From the NCBI RefSeq assembly GCF_004339745.1, contig NZ_SMGP01000006.1:124001-188000 (forward strand): a stretch of 64,000 nt of DNA. Reading direction: 5' to 3'. Both the position numbers and the translations under genes were made by a program. The DNA comes from Paraburkholderia sp. BL9I2N2 (GTDB lineage Bacteria > Pseudomonadota > Gammaproteobacteria > Burkholderiales > Burkholderiaceae). The notes beneath the pieces are model-generated. The model saw nothing but the letters and a program-made list of their open reading frames with translations, ran no database searches and was not told the origin of the DNA. Below, piece after piece: positions 1 through 7,544 of the stretch (position 1 is the first letter of the stretch; each line of letters opens with the position of its first letter).

Positions 1-816
1 GCCGACGAGGCGCACGCCGTTCGACTCGACCGTCGCGCCTTCGCCCTGCACACCTTCCAGCGTGAAGGGCAGAACGTTGCGATAGCCCATGAAGCGCGCG
101 ACGTGCAGATTCTTCGGCCGTCCGTAGACTTCTTTCGGCGTCGCGACCTGCTGCACGACACCCTCTTTCATTACAACGATGCGGTCGGCCATCGACAGCG
201 CTTCGTCCTGATCGTGCGTCACATAAATGGTCGCACGATCCAGTTGTGTATGAATGCGGCGAATCTCGGCGCGCATTTCGATGCGCAGCTTGGCATCGAG
301 ATTCGACAGCGGTTCGTCCATCAGGATGAGCGGCGGCTCGATCACAATGGCGCGCGCAATCGCGACGCGCTGCTGCTGCCCACCCGACAGTTGCCCCGGC
401 AGCTTTTTCTCATGACCGACCAGTTGCACCAGTTGCAGCGCTTCTCGCGCGCGCTTCACCGTTTCCGCCTTGGGGATGCCGCGCATCTTCAAGCCGAAGC
501 CAACGTTATCCAGCACCGACATGTGCGGAAACAGCGCGTAGTTCTGAAACACCATGCCGAAGCCGCGCTTTTCCGGCGGCAGCACGTCGATGCGTTCATC
601 GTCGAGCCAGATGCCGCCGTCCGTGAGCGGCTGCAGGCCCGCGATGCAGTTGAGCGCCGTCGACTTGCCGCAGCCCGACGGACCCAGCAGCGCGATAAAT
701 TCGCCACGGCGGATATTCAGATCGAGGCCTTGCAACGCGGCCACCGATTGCCCTTCAGTATTGACGAAACTGCGGCAGACGGAATCCAGGCGCAGCTGTT
801 CGAATTGGTGCTTCAT
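1..816 (-). CDS. ABC transporter ATP-binding protein (PotA/UgpC-like), 3' end outside window
   Basis: This is the energy-coupling ATPase of a binding-protein-dependent importer, acting on the inner face of the inner membrane. The 272 visible codons show Walker A GPSGCGKST (about residues 45-53), the signature LSGGQQQR (143-150), Walker B LILMDEP (163-169) and a switch histidine in YVTHDQDE. The C-terminal regulatory domain runs off the left edge. Start is the ATG at 816-814. The end of an IS1111-type element lies 6 bp upstream, so the native ribosome-binding site has probably been displaced. The likely partner is the binding protein at 2386-3549 on the far side of that element. The substrate cannot be read from this fragment; polyamine, sugar or sugar-phosphate classes are possible. 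Confidence 0.9.
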   Translation of the reverse strand, partial: MKHQFEQLRLDSVCRSFVNTEGQSVAALQGLDLNIRRGEFIALLGPSGCGKSTALNCIAGLQPLTDGGIWLDDERIDVLPPEKRGFGMVFQNYALFPHMSVLDNVGFGLKMRGIPKAETVKRAREALQLVQLVGHEKKLPGQLSGGQQQRVAIARAIVIEPPLILMDEPLSNLDAKLRIEMRAEIRRIHTQLDRATIYVTHDQDEALSMADRIVVMKEGVVQQVATPKEVYGRPKNLHVARFMGYRNVLPFTLEGVQGEGATVESNGVRLVG

Positions 817-822
817 GATCGC

Positions 823-1103
823 TTTATATGAACGCCTCCCGTTTGCGACGGTTTTTCGTGTGTTCCGACTACGACAGGATGGGTTGCAGCTTTATATCCG
901 GGCTTGTTGCAGCCTGATACGCTGCGGCCCACCATGAAATCCGCTGACCCGCACCTCATTTCCCTGGCGAGCTCGAAGCTCAACCAATCATTCAGGTTTA
1001 GCGAGTCCCGGTCCGACCTGTCTTGTCATTACTCACGATTGCCAGCGCAACCTTTCGACGTGTCATCCTGTAAAAGTTGATCTTCCTACGCGCCGTCTGC
1101 CAT
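823..1103 (-). ncRNA. Candidate guide (seek/bridge) RNA region of the IS1111 element
   Basis: This 281-bp stretch lies between the transposase stop codon and the element end and has no credible ORF. In IS1111-group elements a guide RNA that pairs with the target is encoded in the 3' non-coding end, and the position fits. The same sequence is at 9332-9612. Transcription and the exact RNA boundaries are not visible. The ATTTCATGGT read at 940-931 on the transposase strand resembles the CTTCATGATC target flank of copy 1. Confidence 0.5.
826..840 (+). repeat. IS1111-group sub-terminal inverted repeat, left (copy 1)
   Basis: ATATGAACGCCTCCC here matches the reverse complement of 2237-2251. The same pair flanks copy 2 at 9335-9349 and 10746-10760. 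In this IS group these repeats are thought to be recognised by the transposase or its RNA rather than being the cleavage ends. Confidence 0.85.
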
Positions 1104-2123
1104 TCAAGCCGGCTTCACGCTCACGTACCCTTTTTCATACGGCCTGTCATGCGCCAGGATTGCCCAGATCGTCCGAGCCATCTTGTTGGCCTGCGCTACG
1201 ATCGCCACATTCATCGGCCGCCGCGTCCTGATCTGCTCAAGCCACGGCCCTGGCTCCTTCGCGTGGAACAAGACGCTGCGCGCGCCGTGGATCAGCAGCT
1301 TGCGCAGATACGTATCGCCTCGCTTACTGATACCCAGCAACTGAATCTTGCCGCCCGAACCCGTTTGTCTTGGGACAAGCCCGATCCAGGCTGCGAACTC
1401 ACGTCCGGATCGGAACGTCTTCGCATCCCCCATCGTCGCGATCGCCGCGGTCGCCGTCAGTAGACCGACACCCGGTATCGCAGCGATTGCCTTGCACGCC
1501 TTGTCCTCTTTCATCCATGCCTGTAGGCGCCGTTCGATTTCGGCGATCTGCTTGTCCAGCTCCGTCAGACCGTTCCACTGCTCACGTAACGTGTCGATCA
1601 GGATCTTCGGCAAACGATCAACTAGCTGTTCGAGCACGGCGGGAATCGCCTTGTCCAGCGCAGCTCGCCCCTTGCCCATCACTTCACCGTATTCGGTTAG
1701 CAGGCCGCGCAGGCTGTTGATCTGCATCGTGCGGAACTTCACCAGCTGTTCGCGCATCCGATGCAACCCCAGCACCGCCTGCTGTGTTTCCGTCTTCACC
1801 GCAACCGACTTGCCCGGCTGCTGCGCCGCCATCCAGATCGCACGCGCATCAGCCGCGTCATTCTTGTTACCCATCACGAACGCCTTGACGAACTTCCCCG
1901 GCATCAGCTTCACCTGGTGGCCCATCACGATAAGCTTGCGGGCCCAGTGCTGTGAACCACCACACGCCTCCATCCCAATGAGACACGGCGACCGGTTCGA
2001 GAAATGTTCAAGAAACGCTGCACGCTTTACGGGTTTGTTCACGATTTCGCCCGTCTCGGCGTCGATGTAATGGAGCTGCATCACGTTCTTTGCAATGTCC
2101 ACACCCACTGTCGTAAGCTTCAT
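1104..2123 (-). CDS. IS110/IS1111 family transposase (copy 1)
   Basis: A 339-residue DEDD-type transposase catalyses RNA-guided excision and insertion of the element. The N-terminal RuvC-like fold starts with VGVDIAK and carries the KNDAADARA acidic motif. The C-terminal Transposase_20 part has IPGVG, a helix-hairpin-helix-like motif, and SGREFAAWIGLVP containing the conserved serine. The ATG at 2123 is chosen over an upstream in-frame ATG at 2225 because GGAGGG lies just before it and the family starts at MKLTTVGVDIAK. It is intact and identical to the copy at 9613-10632, so the element has moved or been duplicated recently. Confidence 0.93.
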   Translation of the reverse strand: MKLTTVGVDIAKNVMQLHYIDAETGEIVNKPVKRAAFLEHFSNRSPCLIGMEACGGSQHWARKLIVMGHQVKLMPGKFVKAFVMGNKNDAADARAIWMAAQQPGKSVAVKTETQQAVLGLHRMREQLVKFRTMQINSLRGLLTEYGEVMGKGRAALDKAIPAVLEQLVDRLPKILIDTLREQWNGLTELDKQIAEIERRLQAWMKEDKACKAIAAIPGVGLLTATAAIATMGDAKTFRSGREFAAWIGLVPRQTGSGGKIQLLGISKRGDTYLRKLLIHGARSVLFHAKEPGPWLEQIRTRRPMNVAIVAQANKMARTIWAILAHDRPYEKGYVSVKPA

Positions 2124-2385
2124 ATTGGACCCTCCGGTTTGCCTGTGAAGACCTTCATGATCTTCCATCTTGGGCACTTTGATGCCGTCGGCCCGTGAGG
2201 GTCCACCTTCCTGCTCCCCTTCCACCGCTCACGGGTGGGAGGCGTTCATATCATTTCCCTACGATGTTGGCCGCAGCGCCGCATGGCGCCACCTGCCGTC
2301 AAGATCTGCCAATATGCGCGATACGCACGACGTGTGCGGAATCGATTGATTGACTTTGCTGCGGTCACCAATACGCTGTTGCACC

Positions 2386-3549
2386 TTATCTGTTCTTCTG
2401 GGAGCCGACTTCGCGGTCCCACTTCTGAAACGCCGCCACCATCGCCTCCGCGCTGAGCGGCAGAACATGCGGACGATCGGCGAGCAACTTCGCGTACTCA
2501 GGCCGCCCGTACTTCTTCAGGACTTCCTGGCTATGCGCCGGTGCCTGCTCGACAGTTACGCCTTTGATCGCCGGGCCGGGATAGAAGTAACCGTCGTCGT
2601 AAGTCATAGCCTGCTGCGCGGGTTCGAGCATGAAGTTCATCAGCTTGTAGATCACGTCGAGCTTTTCCTTCGGCACGCCCTTGGGAATCACCATGTAGTG
2701 CGCGTCGTTCACCCACGTCATGTTGTCGAATGCCTGAACGCGAAAATCGGCCGGCACGATACCGAGTGCGCGCGGATTGATGTCCCAGCCCGTCACCGTC
2801 ACGGTCATGTCGCGGGTGCCTTCGCCGAGTTCCTTCATGACCGTCGACGTGCCGCCCGGATAGTAAGGAATGCAATCGTTCAGCTGCCTGAGGAACGCCC
2901 ACGTCTTGTCCCAGCCGTTGGTGGGGTCTTTCGGGTCTTTATCGCCGAGCACATAGGGCAGCCCCATCAGGAACGTGCGGCCCGGGCCCGAGTTCGCGGG
3001 ACGCGCATAGATCAGCTTGTTCGGGTGCGCCTTGCACCATTGCAGCAGTTGGTCCGGCGTTCTGGGCGGATCACTGACTTTGGCCGGGTTGTATTCGATC
3101 AGCGGGCCAGCCGGCATGTACGCGACCTCAAGACCGAAGCCTTGCGCGAGATCCTGCATCTTGCGCGGACCGGGCGCGTACTTGTCGAGCGCGCCGGGGA
3201 ACGCCGTGCCGTTATCCGGCAGCAACCTGATCCACAGCTTCTGCTCGATGCCGGCGGCGAGCGCGTCGGTGCCCGTCAGCACGAGATCGATGTCCGAACG
3301 GCCGGCCGCCTGCATCGCCTTGATCTTGCCGGGCAATTGCGGCGCGGGCGCGTTCGTGTATGTGATGTTGGAAACGAGATTCGGGTATTTGGCCTTGAAG
3401 GCTTCGAAACCCTTTTGCGTCAACTGAAGATCGCCGGCAACGTCGACAATGTTGATCGCAACCGGTTGACACATTGCCGGCAACGACATCGAGAGGAAAA
3501 AGGTCGCTGCGATGCCGCCGCGGAATCTGGTAAATAAGCTCTGTCTCAT
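2386..3549 (-). CDS. ABC transporter periplasmic solute-binding protein (family 1/PotD-like)
   Basis: This is a secreted binding protein of about 387 residues that delivers substrate to a membrane permease. It opens with a Sec signal (basic MRQSLFTRFRGG, hydrophobic AATFFLSMSLPA) and then shows the extracellular solute-binding fold, with a DLVLTGTDAL segment and a conserved VNDAHYMVIPKG region near the C-terminus. The ATG at 3549 is preferred; an in-frame TTG at 3567 is possible. A LacI-type operator lies about 280 bp upstream (3831-3846), which suggests control by the regulator at 4113-5126. The next gene on this strand is the ATPase at 1-816, now separated by an IS1111-type element. The ligand is unknown. 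Confidence 0.85.
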   Translation of the reverse strand: MRQSLFTRFRGGIAATFFLSMSLPAMCQPVAINIVDVAGDLQLTQKGFEAFKAKYPNLVSNITYTNAPAPQLPGKIKAMQAAGRSDIDLVLTGTDALAAGIEQKLWIRLLPDNGTAFPGALDKYAPGPRKMQDLAQGFGLEVAYMPAGPLIEYNPAKVSDPPRTPDQLLQWCKAHPNKLIYARPANSGPGRTFLMGLPYVLGDKDPKDPTNGWDKTWAFLRQLNDCIPYYPGGTSTVMKELGEGTRDMTVTVTGWDINPRALGIVPADFRVQAFDNMTWVNDAHYMVIPKGVPKEKLDVIYKLMNFMLEPAQQAMTYDDGYFYPGPAIKGVTVEQAPAHSQEVLKKYGRPEYAKLLADRPHVLPLSAEAMVAAFQKWDREVGSQKNR

Positions 3550-4112
3550 ATTTTTCAATTTTTCCAAGCCGTGGATCGATAAAAAGTTATGCGTTCAGCT
3601 TTGCGGGTGACACGCGGATTAGCAGATGCACGATCGCGAACGCAGCAAGACAAGCCAGTGCGCCGATTCACAAGCGATCCAGCATCGGCTGGCTTACTGC
3701 TTGCGGAACGCCATGGACAGCAGACTGCATGTAAGTCTCCGTTGGGAGTCATCGCTTTGCGCGCCGTACCTTGTCGTTCCGATAGCGAGTGATGGGTACG
3801 CTCAACGTGCCGCAGTTTGGGATTCGGCGTGGGAAAACGTTTTTCCAAGATTAGTGCCTTCCCCTCTGTTTGGCTAGTAAGTATTAACGCTGAGTTACCC
3901 GAAAGAAGGCAGCGGGCGGCGAACCGCGCCCGTAATTCGAACGGTTATTCGTTTGTTGTCAGTTGACGCAGAAGAGGAGCGAGCGGCCGCGTCGGCCGTG
4001 CGAAAGCAGGATTTAAAGCCGGGCTGGGCAGCTCCGGCAAAGCAACGTTGGGCGTCGGGACTCTTTCCGTCTACGACGATTGTGAAGGTGGCGGTGAGAC
4101 GTTTTCGAAGAG
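3550..4112. other. Intergenic region with one operator, no credible gene
   Basis: This 563-bp stretch separates the binding-protein gene from the LacI-family gene. Several short ORFs cross it in different frames but none shows a recognisable domain or a good ribosome-binding site. Its one clear signal is the palindrome at 3831-3846. It probably carries the promoter of the binding-protein gene. Confidence 0.6.
3831..3846. promoter_or_regulatory. LacI/PurR-type operator palindrome O1
   Basis: GGGAAAACGTTTTTCC is a near-perfect 16-bp palindrome centred on CG, the architecture bound by LacI/GalR-family dimers. It recurs almost exactly at 5261-5276 on the other side of the LacI-family gene, and it lies upstream of the binding-protein gene. 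The match between sites is seen; the link to this regulator is inferred. Confidence 0.7.
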
Positions 4113-5126
4113 TCAGGTCTTATCGGCCGCCAGATCCGTACAGACCGAAGTGGAGTCCCGGACGATCAGACGAGGCTCAAGGATCAGGTGCGCGGTATCA
4201 GCTCGACCAGCGAGCGCGTCTACCAGCTTGAGAGTCGCAAGTTCACCCATCTTCTCACTCTGCGTATCAACAGTGGTCAGCGTGGGCTCGGCATACTCCC
4301 CATAGGGAGCATTGTCGATGCCCGTGACTGAAACGTCGTTGGGCAACCGGAACCCAAGCGCCTTGGCCTCTTTCATAAAGCCAAGGGCGATCAGATCGTT
4401 GTAGCAGATCACCGCCTGTGGACGCTGCGGACCCAACAAGACCTTTGAGCAGACCTGTTCGCCCGCCTGTGCCGTGGGCGCATGAGCATCGTACACGTCA
4501 AGCGGCAGGCCAACCTCTGAAAGACAATCACGCACACCGCCGATACGCTCATCGTTAATCGACGCCTGGCCAAACCCCAAATAGGCTATTCGCCTGTGCC
4601 CAAGATTCAACAGGTGCCGGGCCAGCATGTAGGTTGCAAGGCGGTTGTCGATGCCAACCGTCGGGATCGTCAGTTCATGCGAATGGCGCAGCATCACCAC
4701 CGGCTTGTTCAGTTCGAGCATCCACGTCGATTCTTTCTCCGAAAGGCGCGAACTGATGACAAGCCCGTCGACGCGCTGTGCAAGTGCCTCAATCAGCGCA
4801 CGTTCCCGCGCCGGGTTTTCTTCGGTATCGACAAGAAGCAAAGTGTAGTCGTGCTCAAGCGCCACCCGGTTTGCGCCCTTCACCACATTCGTAAAGTGCG
4901 GGTTGCTTATATCGAGGATTGCCAGCCCGATGGTACGCGTGCGGCCTGTGATCATCGACCGCGCAAGGGGGTTCGACCGGTACCCGAGCTTTTCGATCGT
5001 TTCCTTCAGCCGGGATTCGACCTCGGGCGAAAAGCGTTTGGTGCCGTTGACGTATTTCGACACGGTCGCAACAGATACCTCTGCTGCCATGGCGACGTCG
5101 CGGATCGTGGGGGACGCGTTCTTCAT
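4113..5126 (-). CDS. LacI/GalR family transcriptional regulator
   Basis: A 337-residue regulator. The N-terminal helix-turn-helix (TIRDVAMAAEVSVATVSKYVN, about residues 8-28) and hinge helix are followed by a periplasmic-binding-protein-like effector domain beginning at TRTIGLAILDISNP and ending with the family's FDN-like GIDNAPYGEYAEPTLTTV motif. It probably represses the adjacent sugar or sugar-acid genes until a sugar-like inducer binds. Two similar palindromes, 3831-3846 and 5261-5276, flank it, and the second lies in its own promoter region, which suggests autoregulation. The divergent neighbour begins like a uronate dehydrogenase, so a uronate or related inducer is possible but not shown. 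Confidence 0.92.
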   Translation of the reverse strand: MKNASPTIRDVAMAAEVSVATVSKYVNGTKRFSPEVESRLKETIEKLGYRSNPLARSMITGRTRTIGLAILDISNPHFTNVVKGANRVALEHDYTLLLVDTEENPARERALIEALAQRVDGLVISSRLSEKESTWMLELNKPVVMLRHSHELTIPTVGIDNRLATYMLARHLLNLGHRRIAYLGFGQASINDERIGGVRDCLSEVGLPLDVYDAHAPTAQAGEQVCSKVLLGPQRPQAVICYNDLIALGFMKEAKALGFRLPNDVSVTGIDNAPYGEYAEPTLTTVDTQSEKMGELATLKLVDALAGRADTAHLILEPRLIVRDSTSVCTDLAADKT

Positions 5127-5260
5127 GAAAAAGGAGGTTTGAGAATTTGGCGATGCGATTGTCGCAGAAAGAAGGCGAGCACAGGGAACAGCGCCTCAAC
5201 GCATCTGACTTTCTCCAGGCGTAGTCGAGCATTGACGCCTCCATCGCTCACGGCTATATT

Positions 5261-5276
5261 GGGAAAACGTTTTTCT
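5261..5276. promoter_or_regulatory. LacI/PurR-type operator palindrome O2
   Basis: GGGAAAACGTTTTTCT matches O1 at 15 of 16 positions. It lies between the LacI-family gene (start 5126, minus) and the divergent ORF starting at 5293, so a bound repressor could control both. Confidence 0.7.
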
Positions 5277-5292
5277 TTAGACTAAGCCCTTT

Positions 5293-6123
5293 ATGTCCCA
5301 GCAGCCCCTCTCACAGAAACCGTTTGGCCGCCTCCTCCTCACGGGCGCAGCTGGCAACCTCGGCCGCCAGCTGCGCGCCAGTTTGGCCTCCTGGGCCGGA
5401 GTCGTGCGCCTCACCGACATCGTGGACGTGGGCGATGCAGCGTCGGACGAAGAAACAAGCATCGTCGACCTGGCGGACCGGAGTGCGGGGATGGCCGGAT
5501 TCAACAAGGTATTCACGCTGGAGCAGGTGCTCGATTCACCGATGGTTGCCACCCCGCTCACGCTTTACGCGTGCTGTCCGAACGGCGACGGCGCGGCAGC
5601 GACCATTGTCTGTTCGCGGGACCGGCTTGCAGCGCCCCGGCGGTCCGCCCGGATTGCGGCATCGGTGCTGACGTCGGGTCTGTATGACCGGATGCGTGAC
5701 CTGACCTGGTGGGAATGGGAAACACGGGCTGCGCGGCTCGCTTATGACATGGCCGGGCTCGCGCCTTCGGATATCAATGTGGTCGAAGTGCATGACGCCT
5801 TCACGATCTCAGAGCTTGAGCATTACGAAGGGCTCGGTTTGTGCGCGCGGGGAGAGAGTGGCGCGTTCATCGATAGCGGAGCAACCCGGCTCGACGGACG
5901 TATTCCGGTCAACAACCCCAGCGGCGGCTTGCTGGCACGTGGCCGTCCGCCTGGCGCATCGGGGCTCGCGCAGATCGACGAACTGCTGCTGCAAATGCGC
6001 CACGAGGCCGGGCCGAGACAAACACGACGCGCAGGCGTAGCGCTTGCGCAGATCATGGGAGTTAGCAAAAGCAATGACGCTCAGGCCTGCACAATTCATA
6101 TTCTCTCGAAGGACCTGGGTTGA
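5293..6123 (+). pseudogene. Chimeric ORF: uronate dehydrogenase N-terminus joined to thiolase C-terminal half
   Basis: The 276-codon ORF is open but appears to be two unrelated gene pieces. Residues 1 to about 62 (FGRLLLTGAAGNLGRQLR, then a DLAD strand) are the Rossmann start of an NAD-dependent uronate dehydrogenase/epimerase. From about residue 69 (FNKVFTLEQVLDSPMVATPL) it is the C-terminal half of an SCP-x type thiolase, with the VEVHDAFTISELEHYE and NPSGGLLARG segments. Neither half is a complete enzyme: the dehydrogenase lacks its catalytic YxxxK and the thiolase lacks its nucleophile Cys domain. A deletion between two former genes is the simplest cause. It is preceded by operator O2, so it may still be transcribed. 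Confidence 0.75.
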
Positions 6124-6295
6124 GGATTCGGCGTTGATCGGCGATCGGCTGGCCGGGCACAACCCTGCGTCGCAACGCTATCGGCTGGAAATGGAACTCA
6201 TCGCGCTCGCTGCCACAGTGGCAGAGGCAAGGCAAACGCCGCAACAGAGCAGCCAGACGCGCAGTCTTTATTCTTTTCCCAAGGCGCAGACATGA
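6124..6295 (+). pseudogene. Remnant 3' end of an unidentified gene
   Basis: The frame that ends at TGA 6293-6295 overlaps the ATG at 6292 of the next gene in an ATGA arrangement, the usual sign of translational coupling. The upstream part has no recognisable domain and runs into the thiolase fragment in another frame. It looks like the tail of a deleted gene, but the evidence is only positional. Confidence 0.3.
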
Positions 6296-7333
6296 GCGAT
6301 GTGAAGACCTTATACGATCTCAACGAACTCGAAGAGCATGCGACGCGCCTGATATCGGCAGCGGCACGAGACCTTGCCAATCAGGGCGCCGGGAGCGGTC
6401 TGGCGATCCGGCGCAATCGCATGGCGTGGATGGACTGGGCGTTGCGATCGCGCGTGCTACGCAACGTCAGTCAGTGCGATCTGTCTTCGACCGTGTTAGG
6501 AACGCGAGTGTCATTGCCCGTTTTGATGGGCCGTCCGGACTCCACGGCGTGATACACCTTGACGCAGGAGCGGCCACGGCGCACGCGGCGCGAGCCGCGG
6601 ATACGCTCATGGTGCTCAGCATGAATAGCAGTATTCCCGTTGAGCAGGTTGCCAGAAAGAAGCGAAGCTCTGGTTTCAGCTCCATTGGGGCGTGGAACGC
6701 GACTTCCTGCTCAATATCATGCGTCGCGCCGCTGCTGCGGGATGCAGGGCGTTCTGCCGGACCGTCAACATGCCGGTCCGTCTCGGAGTACACGGGCCGA
6801 TGCGGCACGCGCTTTCCGCGCTCGGAGACATCCAGCCGGCGCACGGCTTCCCGAGGAGCGGACATCTGGCGAGTCAGGGGTGCTGGGATCACGACGCCCG
6901 ACTAACCTGGAAAGATCTTGCATGGCTGCGTGTACAGAGTCCGCTACCTGTCGTGCTGAAGGCAATCATGACGGCCGAGGACGCCATTCTGGCCGCCGAG
7001 CACGGCGCCGACGCGATCATCGTCTCCAATCACGGCGGTCGCATGCTCGAGGAGGGAATCCCGACAGCCGATGCGCTGCCTGAGATCGCCTCGGCGGTGG
7101 GACATCGGATCGAAATCCTCGTGGATGGCGGCATACGCACGGGATCCGATGCGGCGAAGGCTTTGGCGTTGGGCGCCCGCGCGGTGTTGATCGGCCGCCC
7201 GGCATTGTGGGGGCTCGCGTAGAGGGGGCTCGCGTAGAGGGGGTACGGCCCCGTCGAGCATATTCTCGAACTGCTGCACGGCGAGTTGCAGTCCGTGATG
7301 GGAACGATCGGCGCGCGTCGCCCGGTGAGATAG
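6292..7333 (+). pseudogene. Broken FMN-dependent alpha-hydroxy acid dehydrogenase (lactate/mandelate type)
   Basis: Pieces of one gene lie in three frames. Frame 1, from ATG 6292, gives the N-terminal LYDLNELEEHATRLI region. A shift near 6530 leads to GLHGVIHLDAGAATAHAARAA and SMNSSIPVEQVA. A second shift near 6655 leads to WGVERDFLLNIMRRA, the FMN-binding SNHGGR motif and DGGIRTGSDAAKALALGA. A directly repeated 15-bp unit (7209-7223, 7224-7238) then puts two in-frame TAG codons before the C-terminus VEHILELLHGELQSVMGTIG, which ends at TAG 7333. The middle also looks shortened. When intact it would oxidise a 2-hydroxy acid; it cannot make a functional enzyme now. Confidence 0.85.
7209..7238 (+). 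repeat. Tandem 15-bp duplication carrying in-frame stops
   Basis: GGGGGCTCGCGTAGA occurs twice in direct succession. Each copy places a TAG in the frame of the dehydrogenase remnant. Because the unit is a multiple of three, the frame continues unchanged after it. Confidence 0.85.
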
Positions 7334-7544
7334 ACGCCGCGGCTATTGTCCGACGTTGGCGCGGTTGCGGACCATAAAACTGCAGGTTCGATTCGCATTG
7401 CTCATTGCGTAGTCGACATACCGGCTTCGAGGGTTCATCGCGAGGCCGGCGCCTGGTCGTTCAAAGCCCCCCGTTAGAGTGACGTCCATGCGCTTGCCGA
7501 ACTGCTCGGTAAGCGCCCAGGCGCTGCGACCCGATCTGCGAAAC

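Larger units (their letters stand above)
823..2260 (-). mobile_element. IS110 family, IS1111-group element, copy 1
   Basis: The 1438-bp unit is identical, as far as I can compare by eye, to 9332-10769; similarity stops at 822/9331 on one side and 2261/10770 on the other. Inverted repeats of 15 bp (ATATGAACGCCTCCC) lie just inside the ends at 826-840 and 2237-2251. Sub-terminal repeats are characteristic of the IS1111 group. There is one transposase gene, a long (281 bp) non-coding stretch downstream of it, and no target duplication, as expected for this family. It is inserted 6 bp upstream of the ATPase start at 816 and separates it from the binding-protein gene. The exact cut points are uncertain by one or two bases. 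Confidence 0.93.

Noticed and set aside
2350..3537. 395-codon plus-strand ORF opposite the binding-protein gene
   Set aside because: Antisense to a gene with signal peptide and family motifs; rich in Arg and His with no recognisable fold.
3555..3848. Small minus-strand gene upstream of the binding-protein gene
   Set aside because: The frame overlaps the operator and the signal-peptide gene start, has no ribosome-binding site and no similarity that I recognise.
5130..5137. AAAGGAGG near the LacI-family start as a ribosome-binding site
   Set aside because: It lies on the plus strand, and the plus-strand ATG that follows it is too far away and leads only to a very short frame; the LacI-family gene reads the other way.
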